A stretch of 64,000 bases of DNA from Onstottus_B arcticum (GCA_038040485.1 JBBPIE010000014.1:96437-160436); one strand, 5' to 3'. Shown: positions 8,767-17,708, counted from the stretch's first letter. The notes: generated from the letters alone by a model not told the origin. Translations and numbers: made by a program.

Positions 8767-9831
8767 TCAGCGGCGAGGTGTCCTGGCTTGCTGCTCACCA
8801 GAGTTGGAGTAGACGCCGCGGCGCGAACGTACTTGCAGGCCTGGTTGCGTCGTGTAGACCTTAACCTGGTGAAAAGCCTCATCGTCCGAGGGCCGCTCGG
8901 ACGAGTACGCGATCACGTACTCGGTGCCGATCTCGCGCACGACTTGATCCCCCACCGATTTCAGTTCGTCAGAAGTGGTTGGCGCCCAACTCGCGCCGCC
9001 GGTCTCCTCGGCAAGGCCCTTGAGCGTCACCTCGCCTGCTTCAATCTGTTTGTACCAAAGTCGAAGCGCTTCGATGCGCTTGCGACCGCCGGGGTCGATC
9101 ATCTCGTACCACGAGAGCGCATTGTATGCCTCTGGCTTGATGGCGGTGAGCAGGATTTCGTTCGGGCAAGCAGCGTAGACTATCGCGCGAGCGCGGTGCA
9201 GCGCTGCGAGCGCTTTCTCGAACGCTTGCGGGTTGACTGTTTCAATCCCGTCCCCGACTATCACCACGCTGCGGCGGCCGGCAACCAGCGGCAACAACTC
9301 CTCCGCCGCATAAAGCAAACTGTCATAGAATCGCGATCTTATTCCGGGCTTGAATCGAACCAGAAGTGCGTGCCGAAGCGCGGCTTTGTCGGCAGTCCAC
9401 GGTGAAAGGACCTCGACCGTATCCGCGTAAGTCATGATGGCGGCCCGGTCACCTTCACTCATCGACTCGATCATCTTCAGAGCAATATCGCGATGGGCGT
9501 TCACGTCCTTCAGTGTTCGTTTGCCGCCTGCGTCGAGGATGAACAGGACATTTGCCGGTGTCTTCATCACATCATTCACTTGCCGGCGTTTGCCGTCTTC
9601 AGTGACGATGAGATCGGACCGCCTGGGTATCGCGGTGAGCTTCCCGTAGTCAGCGCTCACCCGAATCGACAACAGTACTTCTTCAACACGCAACCGGACC
9701 GCGTCGCGGTCGCCTTGAGCGCGGGGAACGGTCTGACCTCGCACGCGGCCGCTCTGCGCGAGTGCTTCTGAAGACGCCGCCGCAAAGACCAACAACAAGA
9801 TTGAAGTCCGGGCTTTCAAGCTATGAGCCAT
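8767..9831 (-). CDS. Secreted VWFA-domain protein (TIGR03436-like)
   Basis: The 354-residue protein has a signal peptide (MAHSLKARTS then a hydrophobic run ending in ALAQS) and a von Willebrand A-like domain at about 90-310. The layout (short beta region with VTEDGKRRQV, VWFA domain, then a basic SRRGVYS tail) matches the VWFA-related family abundant in Acidobacteria. ATG 9831 has GGAGG seven bases upstream and is preferred over GTG 9855, which overlaps the hemW stop. The metal-binding DxSxS of the domain is replaced by D-A-G-G-K, so metal-dependent ligand binding is doubtful. It lies just downstream of hemW on the same strand; there is no obvious functional link. Confidence 0.85.
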   Translation of the reverse strand: MAHSLKARTSILLLVFAAASSEALAQSGRVRGQTVPRAQGDRDAVRLRVEEVLLSIRVSADYGKLTAIPRRSDLIVTEDGKRRQVNDVMKTPANVLFILDAGGKRTLKDVNAHRDIALKMIESMSEGDRAAIMTYADTVEVLSPWTADKAALRHALLVRFKPGIRSRFYDSLLYAAEELLPLVAGRRSVVIVGDGIETVNPQAFEKALAALHRARAIVYAACPNEILLTAIKPEAYNALSWYEMIDPGGRKRIEALRLWYKQIEAGEVTLKGLAEETGGASWAPTTSDELKSVGDQVVREIGTEYVIAYSSERPSDDEAFHQVKVYTTQPGLQVRSRRGVYSNSGEQQARTPRR

Positions 9832-9851
9832 CTCGAATCCTCCCAACTCAA

Positions 9852-11186
9852 TCACACGAAGTGAACGAACACTTCGTTCGACATCAACCGCCCCGCTTCG
9901 GTAAGCATCAATCGGCCGCCGTCTAGTTCAATCAGCCGCGCGTCAAAAAGTTCCGGAAACTCGCCGGCGTACCGCTCCAGCACGTCAACTTCATACTCCG
10001 CGCGAAACGCTTCGAGGTCAACTCCCTCGGTCAACCGCAATCCCATAAACAGGGCTTCGGAAGCGCGTTCCTCAATCCCCAACTCGCGCCGTTCGGCGAT
10101 TGCGTGTCCGCTTGCAAGCACTTGTTCGATAAAGCTTTCAGTCTTGAAGATGTTGACCGATCTGGAGCGGCCGTCGTAAGAATGAGCGCCGCAACCCATT
10201 CCATAGAACGCCTCACCGGTCCAATATTTCAGGTTATGTTTGGATCTTAACGACCTGGGAGCGCGCGATTCCAAGCCCGCAACCCTGGGAGCGCGGGCGT
10301 CCCGCCCGCATGTTTTTGAGATCGAAGTGTCCGCGGATGCGGGCGGGACGACTGCGCTCCCAGGTTGGTGGTCGAGCGATGCAGGCGGGACGCCTGCGCT
10401 CTCAGGCAGCCGAGCGAAGTTCGAGATTTCATACTGCTCGTAACCCGATGCTCGCGCAGCTTCGCAGGTTAACCGATACATTTCCGCCGCGAGATCATCG
10501 TCGGGCGCCGGCCGCTGACCCCGATTGATCTGAGAGAACAACTGCGTGCCTTCCTTCACCTCGAGCAAATAAAGCGACAGGTGTTCGGGCTGAAGCTCCA
10601 GGGCTTCGCGTAAGTTCGCCTCCCAGTCCGCCAGCGATTGTTCGGGCAGACCGGCTATCAAGTCGAGGCTTATGTTGGCGAATCCGGCTTCGCGAAGCAC
10701 GTTGAGCGTCCGACGCGCGGCATCGGCCGTGTGAGTGCGGCTCAGCGAAACCAGCTCGCGATCGATGAACGACTGCACGCCGACGCTCGCGCGGTTTATC
10801 CCGGCGTTTAGCCAGGTTTCGAGCTTCGGGCGGGCAAGCGTCGCGGGATTGATCTCGATGGTAACCTCAGCGTCTCGGCTGACCTCGAACGCAGCGCGGC
10901 AGGCTTCGACCAGGCCGGCTAGTAGCTCCGCTTCGACTATTGAAGGCGTTCCGCCGCCAAAATAAATCGTGTCGATCTGAACGCGATCGCCAGCCTCTCG
11001 AGCGTGCTCCTGCTCCGCAAGGGTTCGCCCCCACCACACAATCTCGTTCTTCACCGCGTCGATGTACCGGCTTGCAAGCGATTCAAAGTAGTCTGTCGTG
11101 TTGAAATTGCAGTAAGTGCACTTGCGTTCGCAAAAAGGTATGTGAATGTAGATGCCGGCTTGAGCCACGGCGGGATTATAACTCAT
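9852..11186 (-). CDS. hemW: HemW, radical SAM haem chaperone, with repeat-derived insertion
   Basis: HemW (formerly annotated as HemN-like coproporphyrinogen oxidase) is a radical SAM protein that carries haem to acceptor proteins. The cluster motif is C19-x3-C23-x2-C26-x-F (CERKCTYCNF), with GGGTPS and the HemW hallmark GCGAHSY further on. At 444 residues it exceeds the usual ~380. About 50 residues between NFARLPE and SKHNLKYW (roughly 261-311) are translated from palindromic repeats at 10254-10406 (peptides such as AGVPPAS and CGRDARAPR). The frame stays open, and the flanks rejoin as in normal HemW. The start is ATG 11186; an in-frame GTG lies six bases upstream and neither has a clear ribosome-binding site. 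Confidence 0.93.
   Translation of the reverse strand: MSYNPAVAQAGIYIHIPFCERKCTYCNFNTTDYFESLASRYIDAVKNEIVWWGRTLAEQEHAREAGDRVQIDTIYFGGGTPSIVEAELLAGLVEACRAAFEVSRDAEVTIEINPATLARPKLETWLNAGINRASVGVQSFIDRELVSLSRTHTADAARRTLNVLREAGFANISLDLIAGLPEQSLADWEANLREALELQPEHLSLYLLEVKEGTQLFSQINRGQRPAPDDDLAAEMYRLTCEAARASGYEQYEISNFARLPESAGVPPASLDHQPGSAVVPPASADTSISKTCGRDARAPRVAGLESRAPRSLRSKHNLKYWTGEAFYGMGCGAHSYDGRSRSVNIFKTESFIEQVLASGHAIAERRELGIEERASEALFMGLRLTEGVDLEAFRAEYEVDVLERYAGEFPELFDARLIELDGGRLMLTEAGRLMSNEVFVHFV
10254..10406. repeat. REP-like repeat cluster inserted in hemW
   Basis: Four arms of the GGGAGCGCGGGCG family lie here: 10254-10280 (degenerate), 10284 onward, its complement at 10339-10364, and another complement at 10378-10406. 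The array forms one full hairpin (10284-10364) plus partial copies on either side. It lies wholly inside the hemW reading frame without interrupting it. Confidence 0.92.
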
Positions 11187-11661
11187 CGACACCGCGCATC
11201 CAGCGACTGTCGCGCGAAGTCCAACCGGTCTCGGCTGATTCCCTTGCGTCGCGGCGCCTTTTCGGCTGAGCTGGCCGCGTAGCGGATCGATAGCAACGAG
11301 GCGAAGCGTCTTCGCGTGGCCGCATAGCGGTTACCTGAATCCCTCCATTTATGAGACAGCGTGGCGCGCTTCTGAAATCTACGTATCGAAGGGTAGCCGC
11401 TACGCGGCCCGGCTGATGCTGGTCGCTCGGAAACTATCGATAGGAGACCGCTACGCGGCCACGACCCCGGAATACCGTGCGCGAAATCTGAAGCGCACAC
11501 CGTCGCAACTTGACTATGGCAGATAGACCGGAGGCAGTGCTATCCTTCGGGTCTGTCAGCTTGCCCCGCACGCATTTATCCCAGTTGAAATGAGAAGACG
11601 AATCGCCCGCGGAAGGATGATTCGACGGAGACCCGCGGAAGGATGATTCGCCGGAGAATAG
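11187..11661. other. Intergenic region with short inverted repeats
   Basis: This gap of about 470 bases separates divergent hemW and the epimerase gene, so it should hold promoters for both. It has three related GC-rich elements: GGCCGCGTAGCGG at 11273, and its complement CCGCTACGCGGCC at 11397-11409 and 11448-11460. A CTATCGATAG palindrome is at 11434. I see no convincing coding sequence. Confidence 0.6.
11606..11657. repeat. 26-base tandem duplication carrying the epimerase RBS
   Basis: Copies at 11606-11631 and 11632-11657 differ at one base (TTCGACGG against TTCGCCGG). Each contains GGAGA; only the second is at ribosome-binding distance from the ATG at 11662. Confidence 0.9.
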
Positions 11662-12624
11662 ATGAGCCATTCTTTTAATCTCGCCGGTCAGCGCATAGTC
11701 GTGACGGGCGGCGCGGGATTCGTTGGTTCAAACGTCGTCCGCCGATTGCTTTCTGAGAGAGCGCGGGTCGTAGTGCTTGACGACTTCTACACGGGCGACG
11801 ACCACAACCTGCCGAGCGACGATTCCAACCTGGCAGTCGTTCGAGGCAGCGTGACCGACTTTGATCTCACGCGCGACGTGATGAAGGGTGCGAGCCTCGT
11901 TTTTCACCTGGCGGCTAGAAACATCATCGTATCGACCAGAAACCCGCGCGAAGACTACGAGGTGAACATCGGCGGGACGCTCAATGTGCTGATGGCGGCC
12001 CGCGAGTTGAACATACCGCGCGTGGTTTATTCCTCATCGACTTCGGTCTATGGAAACCCTCGCTACCTGCCGATCAACGAAGACGACGCAACGAACATGC
12101 TCAGCCCGTATGCGGTCTCGAAATTCGCCGGCGAGAATTACTGCAAGGCATTTTACGAAAGCTACGGCTTGTCGTCGTCGGTTGTGCGCTACTCGAACGT
12201 GTACGGTACGGCGCAGCGGCCCGACAATCCTTACTGCGGAGTCGTCGCGAAGTTCTTCGAGTCGGCGATGTCCGGCGCGGGTTTGCGAATTCACGGAGAC
12301 GGTGAGCAGACCCGCGACTTTACTTATGTGAACGACGTGGTCGAGGCGACGCTGCTTGCGGGAGTCAGCCCGAAGGCGGATGGGCAGGTCTATAACGTCG
12401 GCACCGGCCGCGAGGTCAGCGTCAACCAGCTCGCGCGGTTGATCATCGAGATAACCGCCGCCGGTGTCGAGCCCGAGTACATCGATCGCCGCGACATAGA
12501 TAACATCCGCCGCCGCGTTGTGAACATCGAGAAGATTCGCCGCGAGCTCCGATGGCTGCCCTCTTGTACTGTCGAGCAAGGGCTTCGCCTTACGTATCAA
12601 TGGTTGAAAGAGACTTCAAGCTAG
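11662..12624 (+). CDS. NAD-dependent sugar epimerase/dehydratase (GalE-like)
   Basis: The 320-residue protein is an extended short-chain dehydrogenase acting on a nucleotide sugar in the cytosol. The dinucleotide-binding GGAGFVG is at 16-22, the catalytic serine region is SSSTSVYG (124-131) and the catalytic pair is Y150-x3-K154 (YAVSK). The length and the motif around 204 (HGDGEQTRDFTYVNDV) match UDP-glucose/UDP-GlcNAc 4-epimerases. The ATG has GGAG five bases upstream, within a tandem duplication. Its end overlaps the start of the following glycosyltransferase, so the two are probably co-translated and may feed one surface-glycan step. The exact sugar cannot be told. Confidence 0.9.
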   Translation: MSHSFNLAGQRIVVTGGAGFVGSNVVRRLLSERARVVVLDDFYTGDDHNLPSDDSNLAVVRGSVTDFDLTRDVMKGASLVFHLAARNIIVSTRNPREDYEVNIGGTLNVLMAARELNIPRVVYSSSTSVYGNPRYLPINEDDATNMLSPYAVSKFAGENYCKAFYESYGLSSSVVRYSNVYGTAQRPDNPYCGVVAKFFESAMSGAGLRIHGDGEQTRDFTYVNDVVEATLLAGVSPKADGQVYNVGTGREVSVNQLARLIIEITAAGVEPEYIDRRDIDNIRRRVVNIEKIRRELRWLPSCTVEQGLRLTYQWLKETSS

Positions 12625-13385
12625 CCGTTAGCGAAAGCAAAGCGCGCAACGCAGCGGTGAGAACGCAAGCTCGTCCGCGCGTGCTGTGTGTCGCTCCCGC
12701 ATGGAACGAAGGCGAGCGCATCGCCCGAGTGGTAAGCGCGGTTCCCGCCGATCACGTCGAGACGACAGTCGTCGTGGATGACGGCTCGACTGATGAAACC
12801 GCGGGCTACGCGGAGCGTGCCGGAGCCACGGTTATTCGGGCGGGTGTGAATCGCGGAGTGGGCGCAGCGATCCGCAGCGGGATCGACTTCGCGATCGAGC
12901 ACGGCTACGAGATAGTCGTCGTAGTTTCCGGCGGAGGCAAGACTCCTCCCGAACAGATTCCGCGGCTGCTGGAACCGATCATTCGAGGGAACGCCGAGCT
13001 TGCGCAAGGCTCGCGCTATCTGGTGGGCGGCGAGTTCCTGCGAATGCCGCTTCGGCGCAGGCTTGGCACTCGCGCGTACACGCTTCTGTTCTCGCTCTTC
13101 TGCCGACATCGCGTGACTGACGCCTCGAGCGGGTTTCGAGCGATCAAAGTTTCACTTTTTGACGACAAGCAAATCGATCTCTGGCAAGACTGGCTCGACC
13201 GGTACGAGCTTGAACCCTACCTTCTGTTCAAGGCTCTTCGATTGGGTCACAAGGTAGTCGAAGTGCCGGTAACAATCGAGTACCCGCAGACCGACGGAAT
13301 CGCCTACACCAAGATGCGGGCGATTACGGACTGGTGGAAGATCTTCAGGCCGATCCTCTTCCTGGGGCTCGGACTCAAGCGCTGA
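12600..13385 (+). CDS. Family 2 glycosyltransferase (DPM1-like), altered DxD
   Basis: The 261-residue protein has the family 2 fold: the nucleotide-binding N-terminus (APAWNEGERI), V-V-D-D-G-S-T-D at about 58-64, NRGVGAAIRSG, and a C-terminal RYELEPYLLF region typical of dolichol-phosphate-mannose synthase-like enzymes. ATG 12600 is chosen over an upstream in-frame ATG at 12552, since the conserved fold begins only at about residue 27; it overlaps the epimerase by 25 bases. The usual D-x-D-G-Q/H-P-P metal site is replaced by SGGGKTPPEQIP (110-121), with no acidic residue. Cytosolic with membrane association is likely, transferring a sugar to a lipid or glycan carrier. Confidence 0.85.
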   Translation: MVERDFKLAVSESKARNAAVRTQARPRVLCVAPAWNEGERIARVVSAVPADHVETTVVVDDGSTDETAGYAERAGATVIRAGVNRGVGAAIRSGIDFAIEHGYEIVVVVSGGGKTPPEQIPRLLEPIIRGNAELAQGSRYLVGGEFLRMPLRRRLGTRAYTLLFSLFCRHRVTDASSGFRAIKVSLFDDKQIDLWQDWLDRYELEPYLLFKALRLGHKVVEVPVTIEYPQTDGIAYTKMRAITDWWKIFRPILFLGLGLKR

Positions 13386-13415
13386 ATCACTACAACGTCC
13401 CAATGAGCTCACCGC

Positions 13416-13763
13416 TCAGATATAGCGCACCTGGTTCTGCATCTCGTCGGCCGTCACTTGATTGAGAATGACGAGTAGCCGTCTAACGATTTCGTGAGGC
13501 GGTCGCCTTACCGCTATGATGATTCCAAAATGGGCCTTGCCCTCTGCAAAATACGACAGAGCCAGAGTCTCGAAGTCTGCTCGGTTGTGGGTCACGAGCG
13601 CCCTCTGCTTGGCGATGGCGTACGCCATCTGCTGGATATCGTCCATATGGAGTTGAGCTTCTTCTAAGGCGGTTGTTGCGGAAAACCCATGTCCACGCAA
13701 TAGGTCTGCGACTAGAACATCCACGTCCTCGTCGAGATAAAGTTCGACGAAGATGCTGCTCAC
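13416..13763 (-). CDS. DUF5615 PIN-like toxin
   Basis: The 115-residue protein is a PIN-like (Mut7-C-type) putative ribonuclease toxin. ELYLDEDVDVLVADLLRGHG at the N-terminus supplies the first acidic residues, and LVTHNRADFETLA the later conserved T-x-N-x-x-D-F. It begins with GTG overlapping the TGA of the upstream DUF433 gene (GTGA), the usual arrangement of this toxin-antitoxin type, with antitoxin first. Activity is inferred from family; all the acidic positions expected at the active site appear present. Confidence 0.85.
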   Translation of the reverse strand: MSSIFVELYLDEDVDVLVADLLRGHGFSATTALEEAQLHMDDIQQMAYAIAKQRALVTHNRADFETLALSYFAEGKAHFGIIIAVRRPPHEIVRRLLVILNQVTADEMQNQVRYI

Positions 13764-14041
13764 AGTTCTTGCACCAGCGGATCGATTAAATCGTCTGGGA
13801 TCCGATTGCGTTCGATATGCGCGTTGATCTCGTCTTGATGGTCGCTGTAGTAGCTGAGCGCGTCAAACACCTGAGCGAGCGTCAGGTGAGGGAGCCGGCT
13901 CGGGATTTCATCCGGATTCACTCCAAGCCGCCAAGTCTCGACGATGGCCCTGACTGGTGTTCGAGTCCCTCGAATAATCGGCTCACCGCTAAGGATGTTG
14001 TCTTCGCGTACAACATAGATGTGCTCCGTTGTCGTGACCAT
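13760..14041 (-). CDS. DUF433 antitoxin
   Basis: The 93-residue protein is a DUF433 DNA-binding antitoxin. GEPIIRGTRTPVRAIVE is the family hallmark, and the C-terminal helix (LAQVFDALSYYSDHQDEI) is typical. ATG 14041 is chosen because the preceding 36 codons of open frame have no family similarity. It reads away from recQ across about 160 bases and overlaps the toxin gene by four bases. The pair is likely autoregulated from its own promoter in the recQ-DUF433 gap. Confidence 0.85.
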   Translation of the reverse strand: MVTTTEHIYVVREDNILSGEPIIRGTRTPVRAIVETWRLGVNPDEIPSRLPHLTLAQVFDALSYYSDHQDEINAHIERNRIPDDLIDPLVQEL

Positions 14042-14201
14042 ACTCGAAAAGTACGACGTCGAGCGGACGAAGGTCAAGAAGGCGCGGTGTCCTAGCCTAG
14101 TCGAGTGCTTGGAGCACCGCGCTCGCCGTGCTATCGTTTTGCCTTGCAACCTGTCGTTCCTTTATCACTCCGCTGAGCCGTCTCAAGCGCGAGGCCAAAT
14201 C

Positions 14202-16475
14202 GTGGACAACATCGAACGGGCCCGCGAGGCCCTTCAAAAACACTTCGGCTTCGCTGACTTCCGCGAAGGTCAGGCTGACGTCATCGACGCCGTTCTCGCC
14301 GGCCGCAATGCCGTCGTCATCATGCCGACCGGCGGCGGTAAATCGCTCTGTTACCAACTTCCTGCGCTCATGATTGAAGGCGTGACGCTCGTAGTCTCAC
14401 CGCTAATCGCGCTCATGAAAGACCAGGTCGATCAGCTCACGGCGCGAGGCATCGCGACGACGTTTATCAACAGCTCGTTGGGCTACGCCGAAACAAACAA
14501 ACGCTTGAGCGAGATCAGACGCGGAGTCTACAAGCTCGTTTACATCGCGCCTGAACGTTTCAGGAGTCTTGCTTTCATGGACTCGATCGGCGAGGTCAAG
14601 GTGAGCTTGTTCGCGGTCGATGAAGCGCATTGCATCTCGCATTGGGGTCACGACTTCCGGCCCGACTATCTGCGGCTTAAACAAGCCGTCGAGCGACTCG
14701 GCCGGCCGCAAGTCATCGCGCTGACCGCAACAGCCACTCCACACGTGAGAGCGGACATAAGTGAGCAGCTCGGCCTTGTCGACCCTTATGTCGCAGTCGC
14801 CGGGTTTGATCGCCCGAACCTCGCATTGCGAGTCGCGCACGTCGCCGGCGAGAAAGACAAACTCGAAACAATCAAGCGAATAGTCAGCAAAGCAGGCGGC
14901 TCGGGCATCATCTATGCCGCGACCCGCAAAGCTGTCGAGCAAGTCACTGCCAGGCTAAAGATGGCCGGCTTCATGGTCGAGGCCTATCACGCAGGGATGG
15001 ATGAGCGCGATCGCACTCGCACCCAGGAAGGTTTCATGCGCGGCAAGTGGCAAGCCATCGTCGCAACCAACGCGTTCGGCATGGGTATCGACAAGCCTGA
15101 CATTCGTTTTGTCGTGCACTATCACCTGCCGGGCTCGATCGAAGCCTACTACCAGGAGGTCGGACGCGCGGGCCGCGATGGCGAGACTTCCGAGTGCGTG
15201 CTCTTGTTCAACTACGCCGACACTCGCTTTCACGAGTTCTTTATCGAGGGCAGCCATCCGCCGCCGGAGTTGATCAAGCGCGTTTATCAGGAGATCGCGC
15301 AGCTCAGCACGGAAGTCGGCGGCGAGAAGATCGAGATGTCGGCTCGCGAGCTCGCCAATCGGGCGGGCTTGAAGAACGACATGTCGGTCTACTCGGCGCT
15401 GACTGCCCTCGAAAAGGCGGGTCACATCGAACGCGGCCGGGGCAACGACCGCACGGTTATCGCCTGGATGAAAGTCTCAATCGACGCGGCGTTGGCGGCA
15501 GTGCCCGACGACTCACAGGAAGGTGTGCTGCTTCGCGAGCTGATCTTCAACCGAAGCGTGAATGAGCGCGAGCGGACGGAACTCGAGTTGAGCTTGATAG
15601 CCGCGCAGCTCGCCTTGACCGAAGTGCAGGTAAGGCGGGCTCTCGGGGGACTCTCGGCTCGTGGGTTAATCTCGCATCGCAATGCTTATCTCGGCCGCGG
15701 AATCAAGCTGCTGGATGAACCGCCTGCGCGCGTGCTGAGGGTAGACTTGAAGGAGCTGGCAACGCGTGCCGCCGCCGAGCAATGGAAGCTCCGAAAAATG
15801 ATCGATTTCGCCTACAATAAGGGCTGCTTGCGGCGATTCATCTTGAATTACTTCGGCGACCGTAAGAGAATTGAGCACTGCGGCACCTGCTCGCAGTGCG
15901 CGCCCGAAGCCGCGTTTGAAACGGAGAGCCGGCGAAACAAAAAGCAATTAGCCGCTTCGGGAACGTTGACGATCGCGGGCGCCGGGCGTTCGGCTCGCTC
16001 GGCGAAGTTGCCCGAGGCTACCGAGCTTGACCACTTCATCATCGACCAGGCGCTCACCGGGGACGAGCTTCGCGCAGATCTCAAGCGGCGCGCAGAAGTG
16101 AAGCGCACCTTTAATCCGGAGATCGTTGAGCCGGAACCGAATGGCTCTCGCGCACTCAACGAAGCCGAAACAATCGTGGTAAGGAAAGTGTTGAGCTGCG
16201 TTGCGCGGGTCAACGGGCGATTCGGGAAAGGGACAATCGCGGCGGTGCTTCGCGGGTCAAGCTCAAAGCAAGTGCTCGAGCATCACCTCGACAAGCTTTC
16301 GACTTACGGCTTGCTGCGCGCGATGACACAGGACGACATCACGACTTTCATAAAAGCGCTTATGCAGGCCGGATGTATCGAGGCTGGCCGAGGCGTTTAT
16401 CCAACCGTGAGCCTCACCGATTTCGGCCGTGAGGTGATGACGGCCCGCGCGGAAGTCATGCTCGAGTTGAGTTGA
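14202..16475 (+). CDS. recQ: RecQ-family ATP-dependent DNA helicase
   Basis: The 757-residue protein unwinds DNA 3'-to-5' in recombination and repair. It has Walker A PTGGGKS (42-48), DEAH at 140-143 followed by CISHWGHDFRPDY, and the RecQ motif VI YYQEVGRAGRDG. The zinc module is CLRRFILNYFGD followed by CGTCSQC. The GTG at 14202 (VDNIERAREALQ) has GAGG seven bases upstream and is where RecQ homology begins; the frame is open back to 14019 but overlaps the DUF433 gene on the other strand. The C-terminus is about 150 residues longer than the E. coli enzyme and contains winged-helix-like segments rather than a clear HRDC domain. Confidence 0.93.
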   Translation: MDNIERAREALQKHFGFADFREGQADVIDAVLAGRNAVVIMPTGGGKSLCYQLPALMIEGVTLVVSPLIALMKDQVDQLTARGIATTFINSSLGYAETNKRLSEIRRGVYKLVYIAPERFRSLAFMDSIGEVKVSLFAVDEAHCISHWGHDFRPDYLRLKQAVERLGRPQVIALTATATPHVRADISEQLGLVDPYVAVAGFDRPNLALRVAHVAGEKDKLETIKRIVSKAGGSGIIYAATRKAVEQVTARLKMAGFMVEAYHAGMDERDRTRTQEGFMRGKWQAIVATNAFGMGIDKPDIRFVVHYHLPGSIEAYYQEVGRAGRDGETSECVLLFNYADTRFHEFFIEGSHPPPELIKRVYQEIAQLSTEVGGEKIEMSARELANRAGLKNDMSVYSALTALEKAGHIERGRGNDRTVIAWMKVSIDAALAAVPDDSQEGVLLRELIFNRSVNERERTELELSLIAAQLALTEVQVRRALGGLSARGLISHRNAYLGRGIKLLDEPPARVLRVDLKELATRAAAEQWKLRKMIDFAYNKGCLRRFILNYFGDRKRIEHCGTCSQCAPEAAFETESRRNKKQLAASGTLTIAGAGRSARSAKLPEATELDHFIIDQALTGDELRADLKRRAEVKRTFNPEIVEPEPNGSRALNEAETIVVRKVLSCVARVNGRFGKGTIAAVLRGSSSKQVLEHHLDKLSTYGLLRAMTQDDITTFIKALMQAGCIEAGRGVYPTVSLTDFGREVMTARAEVMLELS

Positions 16476-16580
16476 GTAACAAGCTGACGCTTCGCCCACT
16501 CTTCGCGCGTCGGCTCTGCCCATCTGCGGTGAGCCTGACCTCCGCATGTTAAGTCTGTAATTTTTGACCTCGGAGATTGA

Positions 16581-17708
16581 ATGGAAACCAATGCTTCCGG
16601 TGTTCTTCAAGTAAACGAAAAGGGCTTCGGCTTTTTGCGGCAGGCCGACAAAGATTTCCGGCCCAGCGAAAAAGACGTTTTCGTTCCGCGAAATCTTATT
16701 CAGCGATACAAACTTCGCGAAGGCGTCCAGGTTGAAGGCGTGGCCGCAGCCGGGCAGGATTCACGGGGCCGTAGCCAGGCCGATCAGCTCGCTGAAATCG
16801 ACAAGGTCAACGGTCTCAATCCCGGCGACTACGCACGGGTGCCCGAGTTCACCAGCCTCACAAGTGTCGATCCAACCGAACTGCTCGAGTTGTCAAAGGG
16901 CAGCAACAATATTTCGATGCGGGTGCTCGACCTGATCGCTCCGATCGGCAAGGGCCAGCGCGGCTTGATCGTCGCTCCGCCCAAGACCGGCAAGACCACG
17001 CTGATCGAAGAAATCGCCGAAGCCGTCGCCGACAACCATCCCGAGATTCACCTCTTCGTGTTGCTCGTAGACGAGCGGCCCGAAGAAGTGACTCACCTGA
17101 AGCGGCGAGTCCGAGGTGAAGTCATCGCGTCTTCAGCCGACCAGAACGCCGATCTTCACCTGCAAGTCTCGAAGCTTGTGAGCGAACGCGTAAAGCGGAT
17201 GGTCGAATGCGGCGAGGACGTGGTGATGCTGCTGGACTCGATTACGCGGCTTGCCCGTGCTTCGAATCGAGAGACCACCAGGCGGGGGCGCACGATGTCG
17301 GGCGGCGTCGACTCGCGCGCGCTGGAGTTCCCGCGCAAGTTTTTTGGCGCGGCTCGCAAGCCGGAAGAGGGCGGCTCGCTGACGATCATCGGTACGGCTT
17401 TGATCGACACCGGCAGCCAGATGGACGACGTGATCTTTCAGGAGTTCAAGGGCACGGGCAATCTCGAGATAGTTCTGGATCGCAAGCTTGCCGAGCGCCG
17501 AATCTTTCCCGCGATCGACATCTCGAAGTCGGGCACTCGCAAAGAGGAGAAACTGTTTGATGCTGAGACGATGCCGTTGATAAACCTGGTTCGTCGCGCG
17601 CTCGCGGGCAAGAAATCGATCGAAGCCATGGAGCTTCTTTTGAAAGGCCTGGGCGAGACGAAGACCAACCTCGAGTTCCTGGCCAAACTGAAGCAGAACA
17701 GTCGGTAG
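16581..17708 (+). CDS. rho: Transcription termination factor Rho, short form
   Basis: This is the hexameric RNA-dependent ATPase that ends transcription. The cold-shock-like RNA-binding domain begins almost at the start (GVLQVNEKGFGFLR, 7-20), Walker A is APPKTGKT (132-139), and LLVDERPEEVTHLKR and MLLDSITRLARASN are the Rho-specific segments. At 375 residues it lacks the N-terminal Rho_N helical domain of the ~420-residue enzymes. No open frame upstream could supply that domain. The ATG has CGGAGA six bases upstream. It follows recQ by 105 bases on the same strand. Confidence 0.96.
   Translation: METNASGVLQVNEKGFGFLRQADKDFRPSEKDVFVPRNLIQRYKLREGVQVEGVAAAGQDSRGRSQADQLAEIDKVNGLNPGDYARVPEFTSLTSVDPTELLELSKGSNNISMRVLDLIAPIGKGQRGLIVAPPKTGKTTLIEEIAEAVADNHPEIHLFVLLVDERPEEVTHLKRRVRGEVIASSADQNADLHLQVSKLVSERVKRMVECGEDVVMLLDSITRLARASNRETTRRGRTMSGGVDSRALEFPRKFFGAARKPEEGGSLTIIGTALIDTGSQMDDVIFQEFKGTGNLEIVLDRKLAERRIFPAIDISKSGTRKEEKLFDAETMPLINLVRRALAGKKSIEAMELLLKGLGETKTNLEFLAKLKQNSR

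Noticed and set aside
9832..9855. GTG start for the VWFA protein overlapping hemW stop
   Set aside because: The ATG 24 bases later has GGAGG at ideal spacing and begins the signal peptide.
14019..14201. Longer N-terminus for RecQ
   Set aside because: It would overlap the DUF433 gene on the other strand and has no RecQ similarity; GTG 14202 has a ribosome-binding site where homology begins.
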